Assembly (NCBI GenBank): GCA_020725665.1 | Contig: DYEO01000063.1 | Coordinates: forward strand, 1 to 44,721 | DNA from: Dethiobacter sp. | GTDB taxonomy: Bacteria; Bacillota; Dethiobacteria; DTU022; UBA8154 | Reading direction: 5' to 3' | DNA length: 44,721 nucleotides | Shown here: piece after piece, positions 33,262 to 42,412 of the stretch | Layout: the number at the start of each line of letters is the position of its first letter | Position numbering within the stretch: position 1 is the first letter of the stretch | Position numbers and translations under genes: made by a program | Notes under the pieces: model-generated | What the model was told of the DNA's origin: nothing | What the model saw: only the letters and a program-made list of their open reading frames with translations | The model's database searches: none

Positions 33262-33286
33262 AATAAGCCCGGGAGGTTAATTAACC

Positions 33287-34597
33287 ATGAACCATAAATC
33301 ACCGGCACCGGAAACTGTCGCCCTGCACGGGGGCTATGAGCCCGACCCGCAAACCCGCGCCCGTGCGGTTCCCATCTACCAGACCACCTCTTATTTATTC
33401 GACTCCGTGGAACATGCGGCCAACCTTTTTGGACTGAAGGAATTCGGCAATATCTACTCCCGCATCATGAATCCCACCAACGATGTCCTGGAAAAGCGCC
33501 TGGCTGAGCTTGACGGCGGGGCGGCCGCCCTCAGTGTAGCTTCAGGGCAGGCGGCCATAAGCCTGGCGATTCTCAACATTACCCGGGCCGGTCAGAACAT
33601 CGTCTCCACCAGCTACCTCTATGGGGGCACGTACAACCTTTTTCACTATACCCTCCGCCGTTTAGGCATCGAGGTGCGCTTCGTTGACACGTCCGATCCT
33701 GCCGCTGTGGAGGCAGCCATTGACCGGGAAACCCGCCTGCTCTACAGCGAATCCGTCGGCAACCCCAAAAACAACGTGGACGATTTCCCCGCACTCGCCG
33801 CGGTGGCGCACAAACACGGCATTCCCTTTATCGTGGACAACACCGTAACCCCTCCTCCCCTCTTAAAACCCCTTGACCACGGAGCTGATATCGTCGTCTA
33901 TTCCCTGACGAAATTTATCGGCGGGCATGGCACCAGTATCGGTGGAGCCATCGTGGATGGGGGTGGATTTCACTGGGACAACGGCAAATTCCCCGAATTG
34001 GTGGAACCGGACCCCTCCTATCACGGGGTAAGCTACTGGCAGGCATTCGGCCTGCACGATGCGGCGGTTGTCCCGGGTATCGCTTACATCATCAAGGCCC
34101 GCGTGCAACTGCTGCGTGACTTAGGGCCGGCCCTTTCCCCGTTTAACGCCTTTCTTTTCCTGCAAGGGTTGGAAACCCTGCCGCTCAGGATCCGCGAACA
34201 TAGCAAAAACGCCCTTGCGGTGGCCCAATGGCTGCAAGATAACCCTTTCGTCTCCTGGGTCAATTACCCCGGCCTGCCCGGTCACCCGGATCACGCAAAG
34301 GCCAAAAAATTCCTGAAAGAGAGTTACGGCGCCATCGTTGGCTTTGGCATCAAGGGAGGACGGGAAGCGGGCATTAAGCTCATTAACTCCGTTAAACTCA
34401 TCTCACACCTGGCCAATATCGGAGATGCACGCAGCCTGATTATCCACCCTGCCTCCACAACCCACCAGCAGCTCACACCGCAGCAACAGCTTTCCACCGG
34501 AGTTACGGAAGACTTTATCCGCCTCTCCGTGGGGCTGGAACACGTGGATGATATAATCGCCGACCTGGACCAGGCCATCCGGGCCAGCCAACTCTAA
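33287..34597 (+). CDS. metY: O-acetylhomoserine sulfhydrylase
   Basis: PLP enzyme of the Cys/Met metabolism family that makes homocysteine (or methionine) from O-acetylhomoserine and sulfide (or methanethiol). The 436-aa length matches MetY. The PLP lysine is Lys209 in [15 protein letters not shown], with the family's [13 protein letters not shown] and [19 protein letters not shown] blocks upstream. GGGAGG precedes the ATG. It has a strong promoter and an operator, and metX, the supplier of its substrate, lies 1.6 kb downstream. Confidence 0.95.
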   Translation: MNHKSPAPETVALHGGYEPDPQTRARAVPIYQTTSYLFDSVEHAANLFGLKEFGNIYSRIMNPTNDVLEKRLAELDGGAAALSVASGQAAISLAILNITRAGQNIVSTSYLYGGTYNLFHYTLRRLGIEVRFVDTSDPAAVEAAIDRETRLLYSESVGNPKNNVDDFPALAAVAHKHGIPFIVDNTVTPPPLLKPLDHGADIVVYSLTKFIGGHGTSIGGAIVDGGGFHWDNGKFPELVEPDPSYHGVSYWQAFGLHDAAVVPGIAYIIKARVQLLRDLGPALSPFNAFLFLQGLETLPLRIREHSKNALAVAQWLQDNPFVSWVNYPGLPGHPDHAKAKKFLKESYGAIVGFGIKGGREAGIKLINSVKLISHLANIGDARSLIIHPASTTHQQLTPQQQLSTGVTEDFIRLSVGLEHVDDIIADLDQAIRASQL

Positions 34598-34662
34598 AGT
34601 GGAACATAAAAGGGTAACCTTAAAATGTGATAAAATTATGCTTAACTGGAGGTACGGGATAA

Positions 34663-35592
34663 ATGAAAATTGCTGAAAACGTAACAGCGCTAATCGGGAA
34701 AACTCCCCTCGTTTACCTTAACCAAATCACCGGGGATACAAAAGCCAGGATCGCCGCAAAGCTGGAATTCTTCAACCCGGGGGGGAGTGTCAAGGACCGT
34801 ATCGGCCTGAGCATGATCGAGGCCGCGGAGCAGGAAGGCCTGATCAACAAGGATACAATCATCCTTGAACCGACCAGCGGCAATACGGGCATTGCCCTGG
34901 CCATGGTAAGCGCAGCCAAGGGTTACCGCTGCGTGCTTACCATGCCGGAAACCATGAGCCTGGAACGCAGAACCCTGCTTAAAGCACTGGGAGCGGAGCT
35001 GGTTCTCACCCCCGGCAAAGAGGGGATGAAAGGTGCGGTAAACAAGGCCGAGGAGCTGGCCCAGTCGGACAGTCGCTACTTCATTCCCCAGCAGTTTATG
35101 AACCCGGCTAACCCGGCGATACACCGCCGCACCACGGCGGAGGAGATATGGCAAGACACGGAAGGGAAAGTGGATATCCTGGTTGCCGGAGTGGGAACCG
35201 GGGGGACCATCACAGGGGTTGCGGCAGTTATTAAAGAAAGAAAACCGGAGCTTAAAGCCATCGCTGTGGAACCGGCTGAATCCCCCGTGCTCTCAGGGGG
35301 AAATCCCGGCCCCCACCGCATCCAGGGAATCGGGGCCGGCTTTGTACCCGATGTGCTTGATTTATCCCTGGTAGATGAAGTGATCCGAGTGCCGGATGGT
35401 GAAGCGCTGGAAACTTCCCGCCGCCTGATCAGAGAAGAGGGATTGTTGGTAGGAATTTCCGCCGGTGCAGCTTGCCGGGCCGCCCTGCAGGTTGCCTCCC
35501 GTCCTGAAAATGCAGGGAAACTGATCGTAGTCATTTTCCCGGACCTGGCGGAACGCTATATGTCTACAGCCCTGTTTACCGGCCTGGCTTAA
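34663..35592 (+). CDS. cysK: Cysteine synthase A (O-acetylserine sulfhydrylase)
   Basis: Forms cysteine from O-acetylserine and sulfide. The 309-aa protein has the PLP lysine in [11 protein letters not shown] (about residue 43), the [12 protein letters not shown] substrate loop, the [10 protein letters not shown] phosphate cup and the C-terminal [23 protein letters not shown] precedes the ATG. It follows metY by 65 bp and is probably co-transcribed. Confidence 0.96.
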   Translation: MKIAENVTALIGKTPLVYLNQITGDTKARIAAKLEFFNPGGSVKDRIGLSMIEAAEQEGLINKDTIILEPTSGNTGIALAMVSAAKGYRCVLTMPETMSLERRTLLKALGAELVLTPGKEGMKGAVNKAEELAQSDSRYFIPQQFMNPANPAIHRRTTAEEIWQDTEGKVDILVAGVGTGGTITGVAAVIKERKPELKAIAVEPAESPVLSGGNPGPHRIQGIGAGFVPDVLDLSLVDEVIRVPDGEALETSRRLIREEGLLVGISAGAACRAALQVASRPENAGKLIVVIFPDLAERYMSTALFTGLA

Positions 35593-35644
35593 CACTATAG
35601 CTCATAATAATGTCACCATGCAATGTTAGAGTAGTGCAATAAAA

Positions 35645-35741
35645 GGAAGCATGGGGACGGTTCGAGCGTCACCGTAGCGTAGCGGAAGTCCAGAGGGAAG
35701 ACGATGGAACCGTCCCCATGCTTCCACGTCCCCATGCTTCC
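35645..35741. repeat. REP-like palindrome with 19-bp perfect arms
   Basis: GGAAGCATGGGGACGGTTC (35645-35663) is exactly inverted at 35707-35725, and a third, partial copy (CGTCCCCATGCTTCC) follows at 35727-35741. The 43-bp centre has no coding content. A related fragment (GGGGACGGTTCTC) lies at about 38534. Structure fits REP/REPIN elements, which move with a RAYT-type enzyme not seen in this window. Confidence 0.75.
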
Positions 35742-35779
35742 AAACCGGATCCTGTTAATTCCGGGAAAGGAATGAGAAA

Positions 35780-36226
35780 ATGCAGTTATCTACCAGGGCC
35801 CGTTATGCCGCCAGGGCCATGCTTGAACTGGCTGCCAATTATGGCGAAGGACCGCTGCAGTTAAAAGAGATCGCCAAAAAACAGGAGATTTCCGAAAAAT
35901 ACCTTGAACAGGTGCTTATCTCTCTGCGCAAGGAAGGTTTTATCCACACCCAGAAAGGCAACCGGGGGGGATACATGTTGGCGGTGTCCCCCCGGGAGAT
36001 CACCCTTTACGATGTAATCCGCAGTGTGGAGGGCTCTCTTGCTCCCGTCGCCTGTGTGGACAACACGGCTCTTTGCGGTAGAAGCGACCAGTGTGTAACG
36101 CGGGATATCTGGTCAAGGCTGAAGGAAAAAATAATTGCAGAATTATCGTCAACTACGCTTGCCGACCTGGTGCTGGAACAGGAAAAGAAAAACGCGCAGG
36201 ATGGCTCAGTATTATACCAGATTTAA
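35780..36226 (+). CDS. Rrf2-family regulator (CymR/IscR-like)
   Basis: 148-aa winged-helix regulator. It has the typical N-terminus MQLSTRARYAARAMLELA and the wing KGNRGGYML. A central cysteine triplet C-x6-C-x5-C (ACVDNTALCGRSDQC) is close to the Fe-S binding triplet of IscR. Neighbours are cysteine and methionine genes, so it may sense cysteine or sulfur status as CymR does. It is the best local candidate for binding the AATCCTA-N9-TAGGATT sites. Its end is separated from metX by 20 bp. Confidence 0.88.
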   Translation: MQLSTRARYAARAMLELAANYGEGPLQLKEIAKKQEISEKYLEQVLISLRKEGFIHTQKGNRGGYMLAVSPREITLYDVIRSVEGSLAPVACVDNTALCGRSDQCVTRDIWSRLKEKIIAELSSTTLADLVLEQEKKNAQDGSVLYQI

Positions 36227-36246
36227 GTTTAAGGCAGGGCGAATTG

Positions 36247-37407
36247 ATGACCTTCCAAAACAATTTGAGCAGGGCTGTGGCCCGGGAGTGTTTATACCCC
36301 TCCTATGCAGGTGAACATTATTTCACCTTTGCCGAACCACCGGATGTTTTCATATTGGAAAGCGGCGTGCCCTTCGGCCCGATTACCGTTAATTACCAGA
36401 CGTACGGGAAGCTGTCGCCGCGCAGGGACAATGCCATCTACCTGGCCCACGCCCTGACAGGCGGATCCATAGTAGGCTCACTTCCCCGGCAGGATAAAGA
36501 GCAAGGCTGGTGGGAACCTCTCGTGGGCTCGGGGAAAGCCTTCGACACGGAGCGTTATTATATAATCTGCAGCAACGTCCTGGCAGGATGCTACGGCAGT
36601 ACGGGGCCGGCATCACTGGACCTGCGCACGGGCAAACCTTATGGTATGAAGTTTCCCGTGGTTACGATCAGAGACATGGTTCGGGTGCAAAAAGCCCTGC
36701 TGGATCACCTGGGCGTGGAGGAACTTTTGACCGTGGTGGGAGGTTCCATGGGAGGCATGCAGGCCCTGGAGTGGGCCATCACCTATCCCCGGAAGGTACG
36801 GAGCGTCATTGCCATTGCCTGTTCGGGAAGGTTCTCGCCCCTGGGAATTGCCTTTAACCAGGCCGGGCGCAAGGCGATTATGAACGATCCGGCATGGCAG
36901 CGCGGGGATTATTACGGCAGCGCTTTTCCCCACCAGGGCTTATCCCTGGCCAGGATTATCAATACCATTACCTATCGCAGCAATGACTCCTTTGAAAAAC
37001 GTTTCGGCCGCACGCTGCAGCGTAGCCGGGAAGGAAATCCCTTTGCTTTTCATGAACAGTTTGCCGTGGAAAGCTACCTGCAGCACCAGGGGGATAAGCT
37101 GACGCACCGTTTTGATGCCAACACCTATCTTTATCTTTCCAAAGCCATGGACCTGCATGACCTGGGCAGAGGCTATACATCCTTCCAGACAGCGCTTAAA
37201 CGCTACCAGGGTACCGTCCTGCTCGTGGGGATAAATACGGACATTCTCTTTTATCCTGGGGAAGTTGGCGGCCTGGCAGTGGAAATGCGGCGTTGCGGCG
37301 TCGATGCCCGTTACAAGGAACTGCGATCCCCCCACGGTCATGATTCATTCTTAATCGAGTTCCAGGCCATGGAAAGCATAATCAACGAATTTCTCGCCAA
37401 TAATTAA
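36247..37407 (+). CDS. metX: Homoserine O-acetyltransferase
   Basis: Alpha/beta-hydrolase that acetylates (or in some clades succinylates) homoserine, giving the MetY substrate. The 386-aa protein has the nucleophile elbow GGSMGGMQALEW with the catalytic Ser, the ALTGGS and NVLAGCYGSTGP blocks, and the C-terminal Asp (NTDILFYP) and His (SPHGHDSFL). The start at 36247 follows GGCAGGG; the longer frame reaches back into the rrf2 gene and is not used. Confidence 0.94.
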   Translation: MTFQNNLSRAVARECLYPSYAGEHYFTFAEPPDVFILESGVPFGPITVNYQTYGKLSPRRDNAIYLAHALTGGSIVGSLPRQDKEQGWWEPLVGSGKAFDTERYYIICSNVLAGCYGSTGPASLDLRTGKPYGMKFPVVTIRDMVRVQKALLDHLGVEELLTVVGGSMGGMQALEWAITYPRKVRSVIAIACSGRFSPLGIAFNQAGRKAIMNDPAWQRGDYYGSAFPHQGLSLARIINTITYRSNDSFEKRFGRTLQRSREGNPFAFHEQFAVESYLQHQGDKLTHRFDANTYLYLSKAMDLHDLGRGYTSFQTALKRYQGTVLLVGINTDILFYPGEVGGLAVEMRRCGVDARYKELRSPHGHDSFLIEFQAMESIINEFLANN

Positions 37408-37410
37408 CAA

Positions 37411-37428
37411 ATGGGGTCTGACCCCCAT
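37411..37428. repeat. Short palindrome after metX
   Basis: ATGGGGTC TGA CCCCCAT-type hairpin (ATGGGGTCTGACCCCCAT) four bases after the metX stop. No T-tract. It resembles the G-run/C-run arms of the nearby REP-like elements. Confidence 0.4.
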
Positions 37429-37462
37429 GGTAAAAGGTGTTCGCCAATGGGGAGGTAAACAG

Positions 37463-38263
37463 GTGAAAAGTGCTGTTGCTAAATTAAATGAACTTAAAGT
37501 TATTTTAAGCAGTTACGGCGGAGCGGTAATCGCCTTTTCGGGAGGGGTGGACAGCACTTTCCTGGCAAGCATTGCCCACGATGTGCTAAAGGAAAAGGTT
37601 CTCGCAGTGACGGCAAGCTCAGAAACCTATCCGGAAGAGGAAATTGATGCCGCCGTCAGCCTGGCGCAGCAAATTGGGCTGCCCCATCTGCTTATCCATA
37701 CAGAGGAACTGGCGGACGGGAAGTTTACGGCAAACCCGCCGGAACGTTGCTATTTCTGCAAAAAAGAACTCTTTGCCAGATTCCGGAAGATCGCGGAAGC
37801 ATACGGGCTTCCCCAGGTGCTGGATGGGACAAACCATGATGACCGCCTTGACTACCGGCCCGGCATGCAGGCTGCAAAGGAACTGGGAATAAAAAGCCCT
37901 CTTCTGGAGGCGGAACTGACCAAGGAAGATATCCGCGGGCTTTCCAGGGAAATGGGAATTCCCACCTGGAATAAGCCCTCTTTGCCCTGTTTGGCCTCAC
38001 GCTTTCCCTATGGGGAAGAGATAACCAGGGAAAAGCTTGCCATGGTAAAAAACGCGGAAGCATATCTGCGTTCGCTTGGTCTGGAAACCTTGCGGGTCAG
38101 GCATCACGGGAACCTGGCGCGTATCGAGGTGGACCCCAAAACTTTTCCCATAATCATGGAGGCGGCAGGCGAAGTGTCACAAAAACTTAGGCAAATCGGT
38201 TACAGTTATGTAACACTTGATCTGCAAGGCTTTCGCTCCGGCAGCTTGAATGAAACCCTGTGA
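37463..38263 (+). CDS. larE: LarE-type ATP-dependent sulfur transferase
   Basis: PP-loop enzyme of 266 aa that adenylylates a carboxylate and transfers sulfur, as LarE does in making the nickel-pincer cofactor of lactate racemase. The PP-loop is FSGGVDSTFLAS. Cysteines occur in PERCYFCKKELF and in PSLPCLASRFPYG; three such Cys fit the cluster-containing LarE class, whereas the other class sacrifices a single Cys. GTG at 37463 is chosen because GGGGAGGT lies 7 nt upstream; ATG 37427 lies in the repeat. No larA, larB or larC is present here. Confidence 0.85.
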   Translation: MKSAVAKLNELKVILSSYGGAVIAFSGGVDSTFLASIAHDVLKEKVLAVTASSETYPEEEIDAAVSLAQQIGLPHLLIHTEELADGKFTANPPERCYFCKKELFARFRKIAEAYGLPQVLDGTNHDDRLDYRPGMQAAKELGIKSPLLEAELTKEDIRGLSREMGIPTWNKPSLPCLASRFPYGEEITREKLAMVKNAEAYLRSLGLETLRVRHHGNLARIEVDPKTFPIIMEAAGEVSQKLRQIGYSYVTLDLQGFRSGSLNETL

Positions 38264-38275
38264 ACTACCCCTCCC

Positions 38276-38524
38276 TATCTTTGCGGCAAGGATCACCCCT
38301 ATAAAAAAAGCTGCCAGGAAATCATCGCTTCGGCGGCCTCCGGTGATATGGAAACACAGACAGATACAGAAGTGTTTCAGGAAATACTCTATCGCTTTTT
38401 CCATATTGGTGAAATAACACGAGGGTTTTATCTGCTTAATAATGGTATTAATCAAATCATTACAACCGATAGGGTATTTTCCAAAGCAAAGGGAATCCAG
38501 GTGATCATCCCGGAAGTGTCATGA
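38276..38524 (+). pseudogene. PIN-domain (VapC-like) toxin remnant
   Basis: In-frame remnant without a start. Residues YLCGKDHPYKKSC, TDTEVFQEILYRFFHIGEI and IITTDRVFSKAKGIQVIIP match successive parts of PIN-domain toxins (EILYR Glu box and the late TTD Asp box). The first about 10 residues with the first Asp and about 40 middle residues are missing. The intact family is about 130-140 aa. No antitoxin gene is seen. Confidence 0.65.
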
Positions 38525-38530
38525 GTGCTA

Positions 38531-38546
38531 TAGGGGGACGGTTCTC
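38531..38546. repeat. Partial REP-like fragment
   Basis: TAGGGGGACGGTTCT shares GGGGACGGTTC with the left arm of the element at 35645. It is a single arm with no partner, just after the VapC remnant. Confidence 0.4.
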
Positions 38547-38580
38547 GATCTGTCGCATTGCATAAGTATAATATGGATCA

Positions 38581-39555
38581 TTAGCCCTGGACCGGTTTTT
38601 GCAGGGCTTGCATGGCCAGGTGTTCGGGAAGCATGCAGCGCTCACTGCGATGTTCGCAGGGTTCGAAGCAGAACAGGGTCGTAGACATATACTTTTCCCC
38701 CCGGTCCGGGATGATGGTTACAATCGTGCCTTCCTCGATCTGCATAGCCAATTGCCAGGCGGCATAAAAAGCAGCCCCGGCACTCATCCCTGAAAAAATT
38801 CCCTCTTCGCTGGCCAAAAGCTTGGCCATTTTAAAGGCATCGGCATCGGAAACGTTGATTTTTTCATCCAGCAGGGCCGGGTTGTAAATAGCGGGAACAA
38901 TGGATTCATCCATATTTTTCAAGCCCTGGATCTTGTGGTTCTTATAGGGCTCCACACCGATAATTCTTACTTCCGGATTAAGTTCTTTAAAACGACGGGA
39001 ACATCCCATTAACGTGCCGGTAGTACCCATGCCGGCGACAAAATGGGTAATCTTTCCCTGCGTCTGTTCCCAGATCTCCACCGCCGTTGTTTCATAATGG
39101 GCCAGGACGTTGTTGACATTGGAAAACTGGTCGGGCATATAGTAACGTTCAGGGTTACTCATGTAAAGTTCCCGGGCTTTTTCAATAGCCCCGTCCGTTC
39201 CCTTTTCCCCCGGTGTCAATATAATATTTACCCCCAGCGCCTCCATCATTTTTCGCCTTTCTTCACTCATCCAGGCCGACATGGTAGTCAGGAGCCGATA
39301 GCCTTTAACTGCAGCCACCAGGGCCAGCCCGATACCGGTGTTGCCGCTCGTGGGTTCAATAATGGTTTTTTCCCGAGTTAGTTCACCTGATTTTTCCGCA
39401 TTTGTGATCATGTAATAGGCGATACGGTCTTTAACACTGCCGCCGGGATTGGCCCCTTCCAATTTAACGGCCAGTGTTACTTTGGGGTTGGGATTGAGGC
39501 GGTTTATGGTAACCAGAGGGGTATTGCCGATCGTCTCCAGCAGGCTGTTCTTCAT
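38581..39555 (-). CDS. PLP-dependent cysteine synthase, second type
   Basis: 324-aa fold-type II PLP enzyme, related to CysM, CysK and cystathionine beta-synthase catalytic cores. The PLP lysine is in [13 protein letters not shown], the substrate loop is [12 protein letters not shown] and the phosphate cup is GMGTTGTLMG. It differs from the CysK at 34663 by a C-terminal extension with two Cys (CEHRSERC) that could bind metal or be regulatory. The ATG at 39555 is chosen as the family-like start (MKNSLLETIGNTP). The reaction may be with O-acetylserine, O-phosphoserine or a persulfide donor. Confidence 0.88.
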   Translation of the reverse strand: MKNSLLETIGNTPLVTINRLNPNPKVTLAVKLEGANPGGSVKDRIAYYMITNAEKSGELTREKTIIEPTSGNTGIGLALVAAVKGYRLLTTMSAWMSEERRKMMEALGVNIILTPGEKGTDGAIEKARELYMSNPERYYMPDQFSNVNNVLAHYETTAVEIWEQTQGKITHFVAGMGTTGTLMGCSRRFKELNPEVRIIGVEPYKNHKIQGLKNMDESIVPAIYNPALLDEKINVSDADAFKMAKLLASEEGIFSGMSAGAAFYAAWQLAMQIEEGTIVTIIPDRGEKYMSTTLFCFEPCEHRSERCMLPEHLAMQALQKPVQG

Positions 39556-39656
39556 CAAGTAAAACACTCCCCGGTGTATCTAATAATTGCGCAATGATCA
39601 CGAACTATTATATCACATATTTTCCTTACAAATGAAATAAAAAAAATGTAACTACC

Positions 39657-39708
39657 CAGGAGTCAGTAGGCAGGAGTCAGTAGGCAGGAGTCAGGAGTCA
39701 GGAGTCAG
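39657..39708. repeat. Tandem 7-bp repeat (CAGGAGT / CAGTAGG)
   Basis: Seven tandem 7-bp units: CAGGAGT and CAGTAGG alternate twice, then CAGGAGT three times. It directly precedes the S23-type remnant. Such CAGGAGT tracts often lie upstream of four-helix-bundle S23 genes in related genomes (from memory). Confidence 0.75.
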
Positions 39709-39709
39709 A

Positions 39710-39835
39710 ATGAGAGAACCGGCGAAAACATTTGAAGACTTGCTGGTATGGCAGAAGGCGCTCTTATTCGTGCATAAAACCATTGTATTGACATTACTCA
39801 ATTCTGGTGGTTATAATGAACTTGGTTTTACTTAG
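39710..39835 (+). pseudogene. Four-helix-bundle (23S rRNA intervening sequence) protein remnant
   Basis: 41-codon frame whose first 27 residues (KTFEDLLVWQKALLFVHKTI) match the N-terminus of the S23/TIGR02436 four-helix-bundle family, normally about 120 aa. After that it departs and stops at 39835. It has no clear ribosome site and is preceded by the 7-bp tandem repeat. Probably decayed. Confidence 0.6.
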
Positions 39836-39909
39836 AACAATAAATCCGGGGAATGTGATACTCAAAAATAAAGACAGTTTGAGGGTGGTTATTTTTTTTG
39901 TCCCCGCTG

Positions 39910-39923
39910 TGCACGGCCGTGCA
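39910..39923. promoter_or_regulatory. Perfect palindrome upstream of tupA
   Basis: 14-bp perfect palindrome TGCACGGCCGTGCA, 34 bp before the tupA start. It may be an operator for the ModE-like regulator at 42409 or an mRNA hairpin. No second copy was found at the regulator's own promoter. Confidence 0.45.
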
Positions 39924-39957
39924 TAATGAATTAAATAAGGAAAGGGGTTTAAGAAAG

Positions 39958-40902
39958 ATGCGTTTTTTTAAGCAAGGTGTAAAAAAAGAACACGGCAAAG
40001 GAGCAACATTATACTTTCTCTTTCCAGTAATATGTCTGATGCTTGCCTTCCTGATACTTAGCGGTTGCGCCCAAGCTCCGGCGCCGATAGCACCACATCC
40101 CCAGGAAGAAGCTTCTGCAGAGCCTGTAGAGAAGCCTGTAGAGGAAGCTGTGGCAGACAAGTATATTATCATGGCTACCACGACCAGCACATACGACTCG
40201 GGTTTGCTTGATGTGCTGCTACCTGCATTTATGGAGAAGTACGGTATCGAAGTCCAGGTAATCTTCAAAGGGACGGGACAGGCTCTTGAGCTTGGGCAAA
40301 GAGGTGACGTGGACATCCTCCTCGTGCATGATCGGGCCTCAGAACTCAGGTTGGTGGAAGAAGGATATTTTTCAGACCGCCACGATGTTATGTACAATGA
40401 CTTTGTCATGGTGGGGCCTGCCGCCGATCCGGCGGGAGTAAAGGGCATGGCCAAAGTAACCGATGCGTTTTCCGCCATTGCCGGCGGGGGGTACACCTTC
40501 CTTTCCCGCGGGGACGATTCAGGGACGTACCGCAGGGAACTGAAAATTTGGGAAAAAGCCGGCGTCAGCGATTTCAGAGACTGGTACCTTTCCGTGGGGC
40601 AGGGTATGGGCGATACCCTGCGCATGACCAGCGAGATGCAGGGTTACACGCTGACGGACAGGGGCACATATCTTTCCTTAAAAGACAAGCTTGATCTGGA
40701 GATTGTCCTGCAAGGCGATCCTGTTCTCTTCAACCAGTACGGGGTTATGGCCGTAAACCCCCAAAAACATGCCCACGTCAAGTATGCAAGTACCCAGAAG
40801 TTCATTGATTTCATGATGTCCCCGGAAGGGCAGGATATCATCGCTTCTTTCCGGATCGGAGGGGAAAGTTTGTTCTTCCCGGGTAAAGGTATTAAGGACT
40901 AA
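39958..40902 (+). CDS. tupA: Tungstate ABC transporter substrate-binding lipoprotein
   Basis: Extracytoplasmic tungstate receptor. The 314-aa protein has a signal with lipobox LSGC (Cys37). The mature part begins with the TupA signature TTTSTYDSGLLDVLLPAF, followed by FKGTGQALELGQRGDVDILL and the late RGDDSGTYRREL. The start at 39958 follows GGAAAGGGG; a longer frame from 39898 is not supported. It heads tupABC; tupB begins after a 75-bp gap with a hairpin. Confidence 0.93.
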   Translation: MRFFKQGVKKEHGKGATLYFLFPVICLMLAFLILSGCAQAPAPIAPHPQEEASAEPVEKPVEEAVADKYIIMATTTSTYDSGLLDVLLPAFMEKYGIEVQVIFKGTGQALELGQRGDVDILLVHDRASELRLVEEGYFSDRHDVMYNDFVMVGPAADPAGVKGMAKVTDAFSAIAGGGYTFLSRGDDSGTYRRELKIWEKAGVSDFRDWYLSVGQGMGDTLRMTSEMQGYTLTDRGTYLSLKDKLDLEIVLQGDPVLFNQYGVMAVNPQKHAHVKYASTQKFIDFMMSPEGQDIIASFRIGGESLFFPGKGIKD

Positions 40903-40918
40903 GACAGAGAATATGAAG

Positions 40919-40947
40919 GCTGACTAACATTGTACTAAAAAGTCAGC
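40919..40947 (+). other. Intercistronic hairpin between tupA and tupB
   Basis: 7-bp arms GCTGACT/AGTCAGC with a 15-base loop. Possible partial terminator or stabiliser giving more binding protein than permease. Confidence 0.4.
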
Positions 40948-40977
40948 GCTGCTTTTAACATACGAGGAGTGATCCTT

Positions 40978-41682
40978 ATGCCTCCCCTGCTTGAAGGGAT
41001 AAGTGAAGCATTCTACCTCATACTGACGTTTGATCCCTACCTGATGCGGATCGTGTTCCTTTCCCTCCAGGTTTCGGGGACAGCCGTGCTCCTCAGTACT
41101 CTGGTCGGAGTTCCTCTGGGTACTTTCCTGGGGCTCAAGCCGGCAGGGCGGACCCGCCTTATCAGCAAGTTGCTCTACACGCTGATGGGTCTGCCCCCGG
41201 TAGTTGCCGGACTGGTTATTTATCTCCTTTTTTCCCGTATGGGCCCTTTTGGCGTGCTGGGACTGCTCTGGACACCGGCGATCATGATCATCGCCCAGTT
41301 TGTCCTGGCCCTGCCCATCATTGCCGGCCTGACCATGATCGCCATTCGCAGCCGGGGCAAAACGATCCAGGAAACAGCCTTGACGTTGGGCGCAGGGAAA
41401 CTGCTGACAGCCTGGACGGTGGTGCGGGAATCACGCTTTGCCATCTTTGGGGCTATCGTCACCGGCCTGGGACGGGTCATCGCCGAAGTGGGCGCCGTGA
41501 TGATGGTAGGAGGCAATATCGCGGGGCGGACGCGGGTCATGACCACGGCCATCGTGCTGGAAACAGGCAAGGGGAATTTTGAGCTGGCCGTGGGGCTGGG
41601 ACTGGTCTTGCTGCTTATCGCCTTCATCATAAACTCCCTGCTCTACCGCTTCCAGGAAGGAGGCAAAAACAGTGCGTGGTGA
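40978..41682 (+). CDS. tupB: Tungstate ABC transporter permease
   Basis: Integral membrane subunit with about six helices, 234 aa. The cytoplasmic loop that docks on the ATPase is visible as ETALTLGAGKLLTAWTVV and continues through the EVGAVMMVGGNI segment. The ATG at 40978 has GAGGAG 8 nt upstream. The end overlaps tupC by 11 bp. Confidence 0.92.
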   Translation: MPPLLEGISEAFYLILTFDPYLMRIVFLSLQVSGTAVLLSTLVGVPLGTFLGLKPAGRTRLISKLLYTLMGLPPVVAGLVIYLLFSRMGPFGVLGLLWTPAIMIIAQFVLALPIIAGLTMIAIRSRGKTIQETALTLGAGKLLTAWTVVRESRFAIFGAIVTGLGRVIAEVGAVMMVGGNIAGRTRVMTTAIVLETGKGNFELAVGLGLVLLLIAFIINSLLYRFQEGGKNSAW

Positions 41683-42412
41683 GGAGATAATCCTGGAGGT
41701 GCAAAACCTCTCCAAGGTTTATGATAAAGAAGTCCTGAAACTGGAAAAATTCTCCTTCCAGCGGGGGAAAATATACGGCATCATCGGTCCGAGCGGGGCG
41801 GGCAAGAGCACCTTTTTGCGCCTCCTCAACCTGCTGGAACCACCTACCACGGGGAGCATATACTTCAAAGGCAAGGCCGTATCCATGAACGGCGATGCCG
41901 CCCTGGCCGTGCGACGGGAGATGACCATGGTTTTTCAGAAACCGCTGCTTTTCAGAAGCAGCGTATCGGAAAACGTGGCCTACGGCCTGAAGGCGCGCCG
42001 CTTCCCCAAAGAAAAAACGCAGGAAAGGGTGGAAATCCTGCTGGCAAAGGTGGGGCTGAAGGGTTTCGCCAACAGAAATGCCGGCACCCTTTCGGGTGGC
42101 GAGGCCCAGCGCGTGGCCCTGGCCCGGGCAGTGGCCTTCGAGCCGGCCCTGCTGCTGCTGGATGAACCTACGGCGAACCTTGATCCCTCCAACGTGGAGC
42201 TGATTGAACGGCTTATCCTGGACTTGAACAGGGAAACGGGCATGACCTTTATCATGGTAACACACAACATTTTCCAGGCCAGGCGCATCGCCCAGGAGGT
42301 GGTCTTTCTGCATGAGGGCCGCATCGTGGAGGTGGGAGAAACGGAGAAAATTTTTACCGATCCACAAGATCAACGCACCAGGGATTTTGTGGAGGGGCGG
42401 ATGATTTATTAA
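41672..42412 (+). CDS. tupC: Tungstate ABC transporter ATPase
   Basis: ATP-binding subunit of 246 aa. Walker A is GPSGAGKST, the signature is LSGGEAQRVALARA, Walker B is LLLLDEPTANLD, and the switch His is in MVTHN. The start is GTG at 41672, inside tupB (11-bp overlap). The gene ends 4 bp past the convergent regulator's stop. Confidence 0.94.
   Translation: MRGEEIILEVQNLSKVYDKEVLKLEKFSFQRGKIYGIIGPSGAGKSTFLRLLNLLEPPTTGSIYFKGKAVSMNGDAALAVRREMTMVFQKPLLFRSSVSENVAYGLKARRFPKEKTQERVEILLAKVGLKGFANRNAGTLSGGEAQRVALARAVAFEPALLLLDEPTANLDPSNVELIERLILDLNRETGMTFIMVTHNIFQARRIAQEVVFLHEGRIVEVGETEKIFTDPQDQRTRDFVEGRMIY

Noticed and set aside
36091..36246. N-terminal extension of metX reaching into the rrf2 gene
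   Set aside because: The extension overlaps conserved coding sequence, while ATG 36247 has a ribosome site and a family-like N-terminus.
39657..39708. 7-bp tandem repeats considered as a CRISPR array
   Set aside because: Units are contiguous without spacers, far too short, and no cas genes are nearby.
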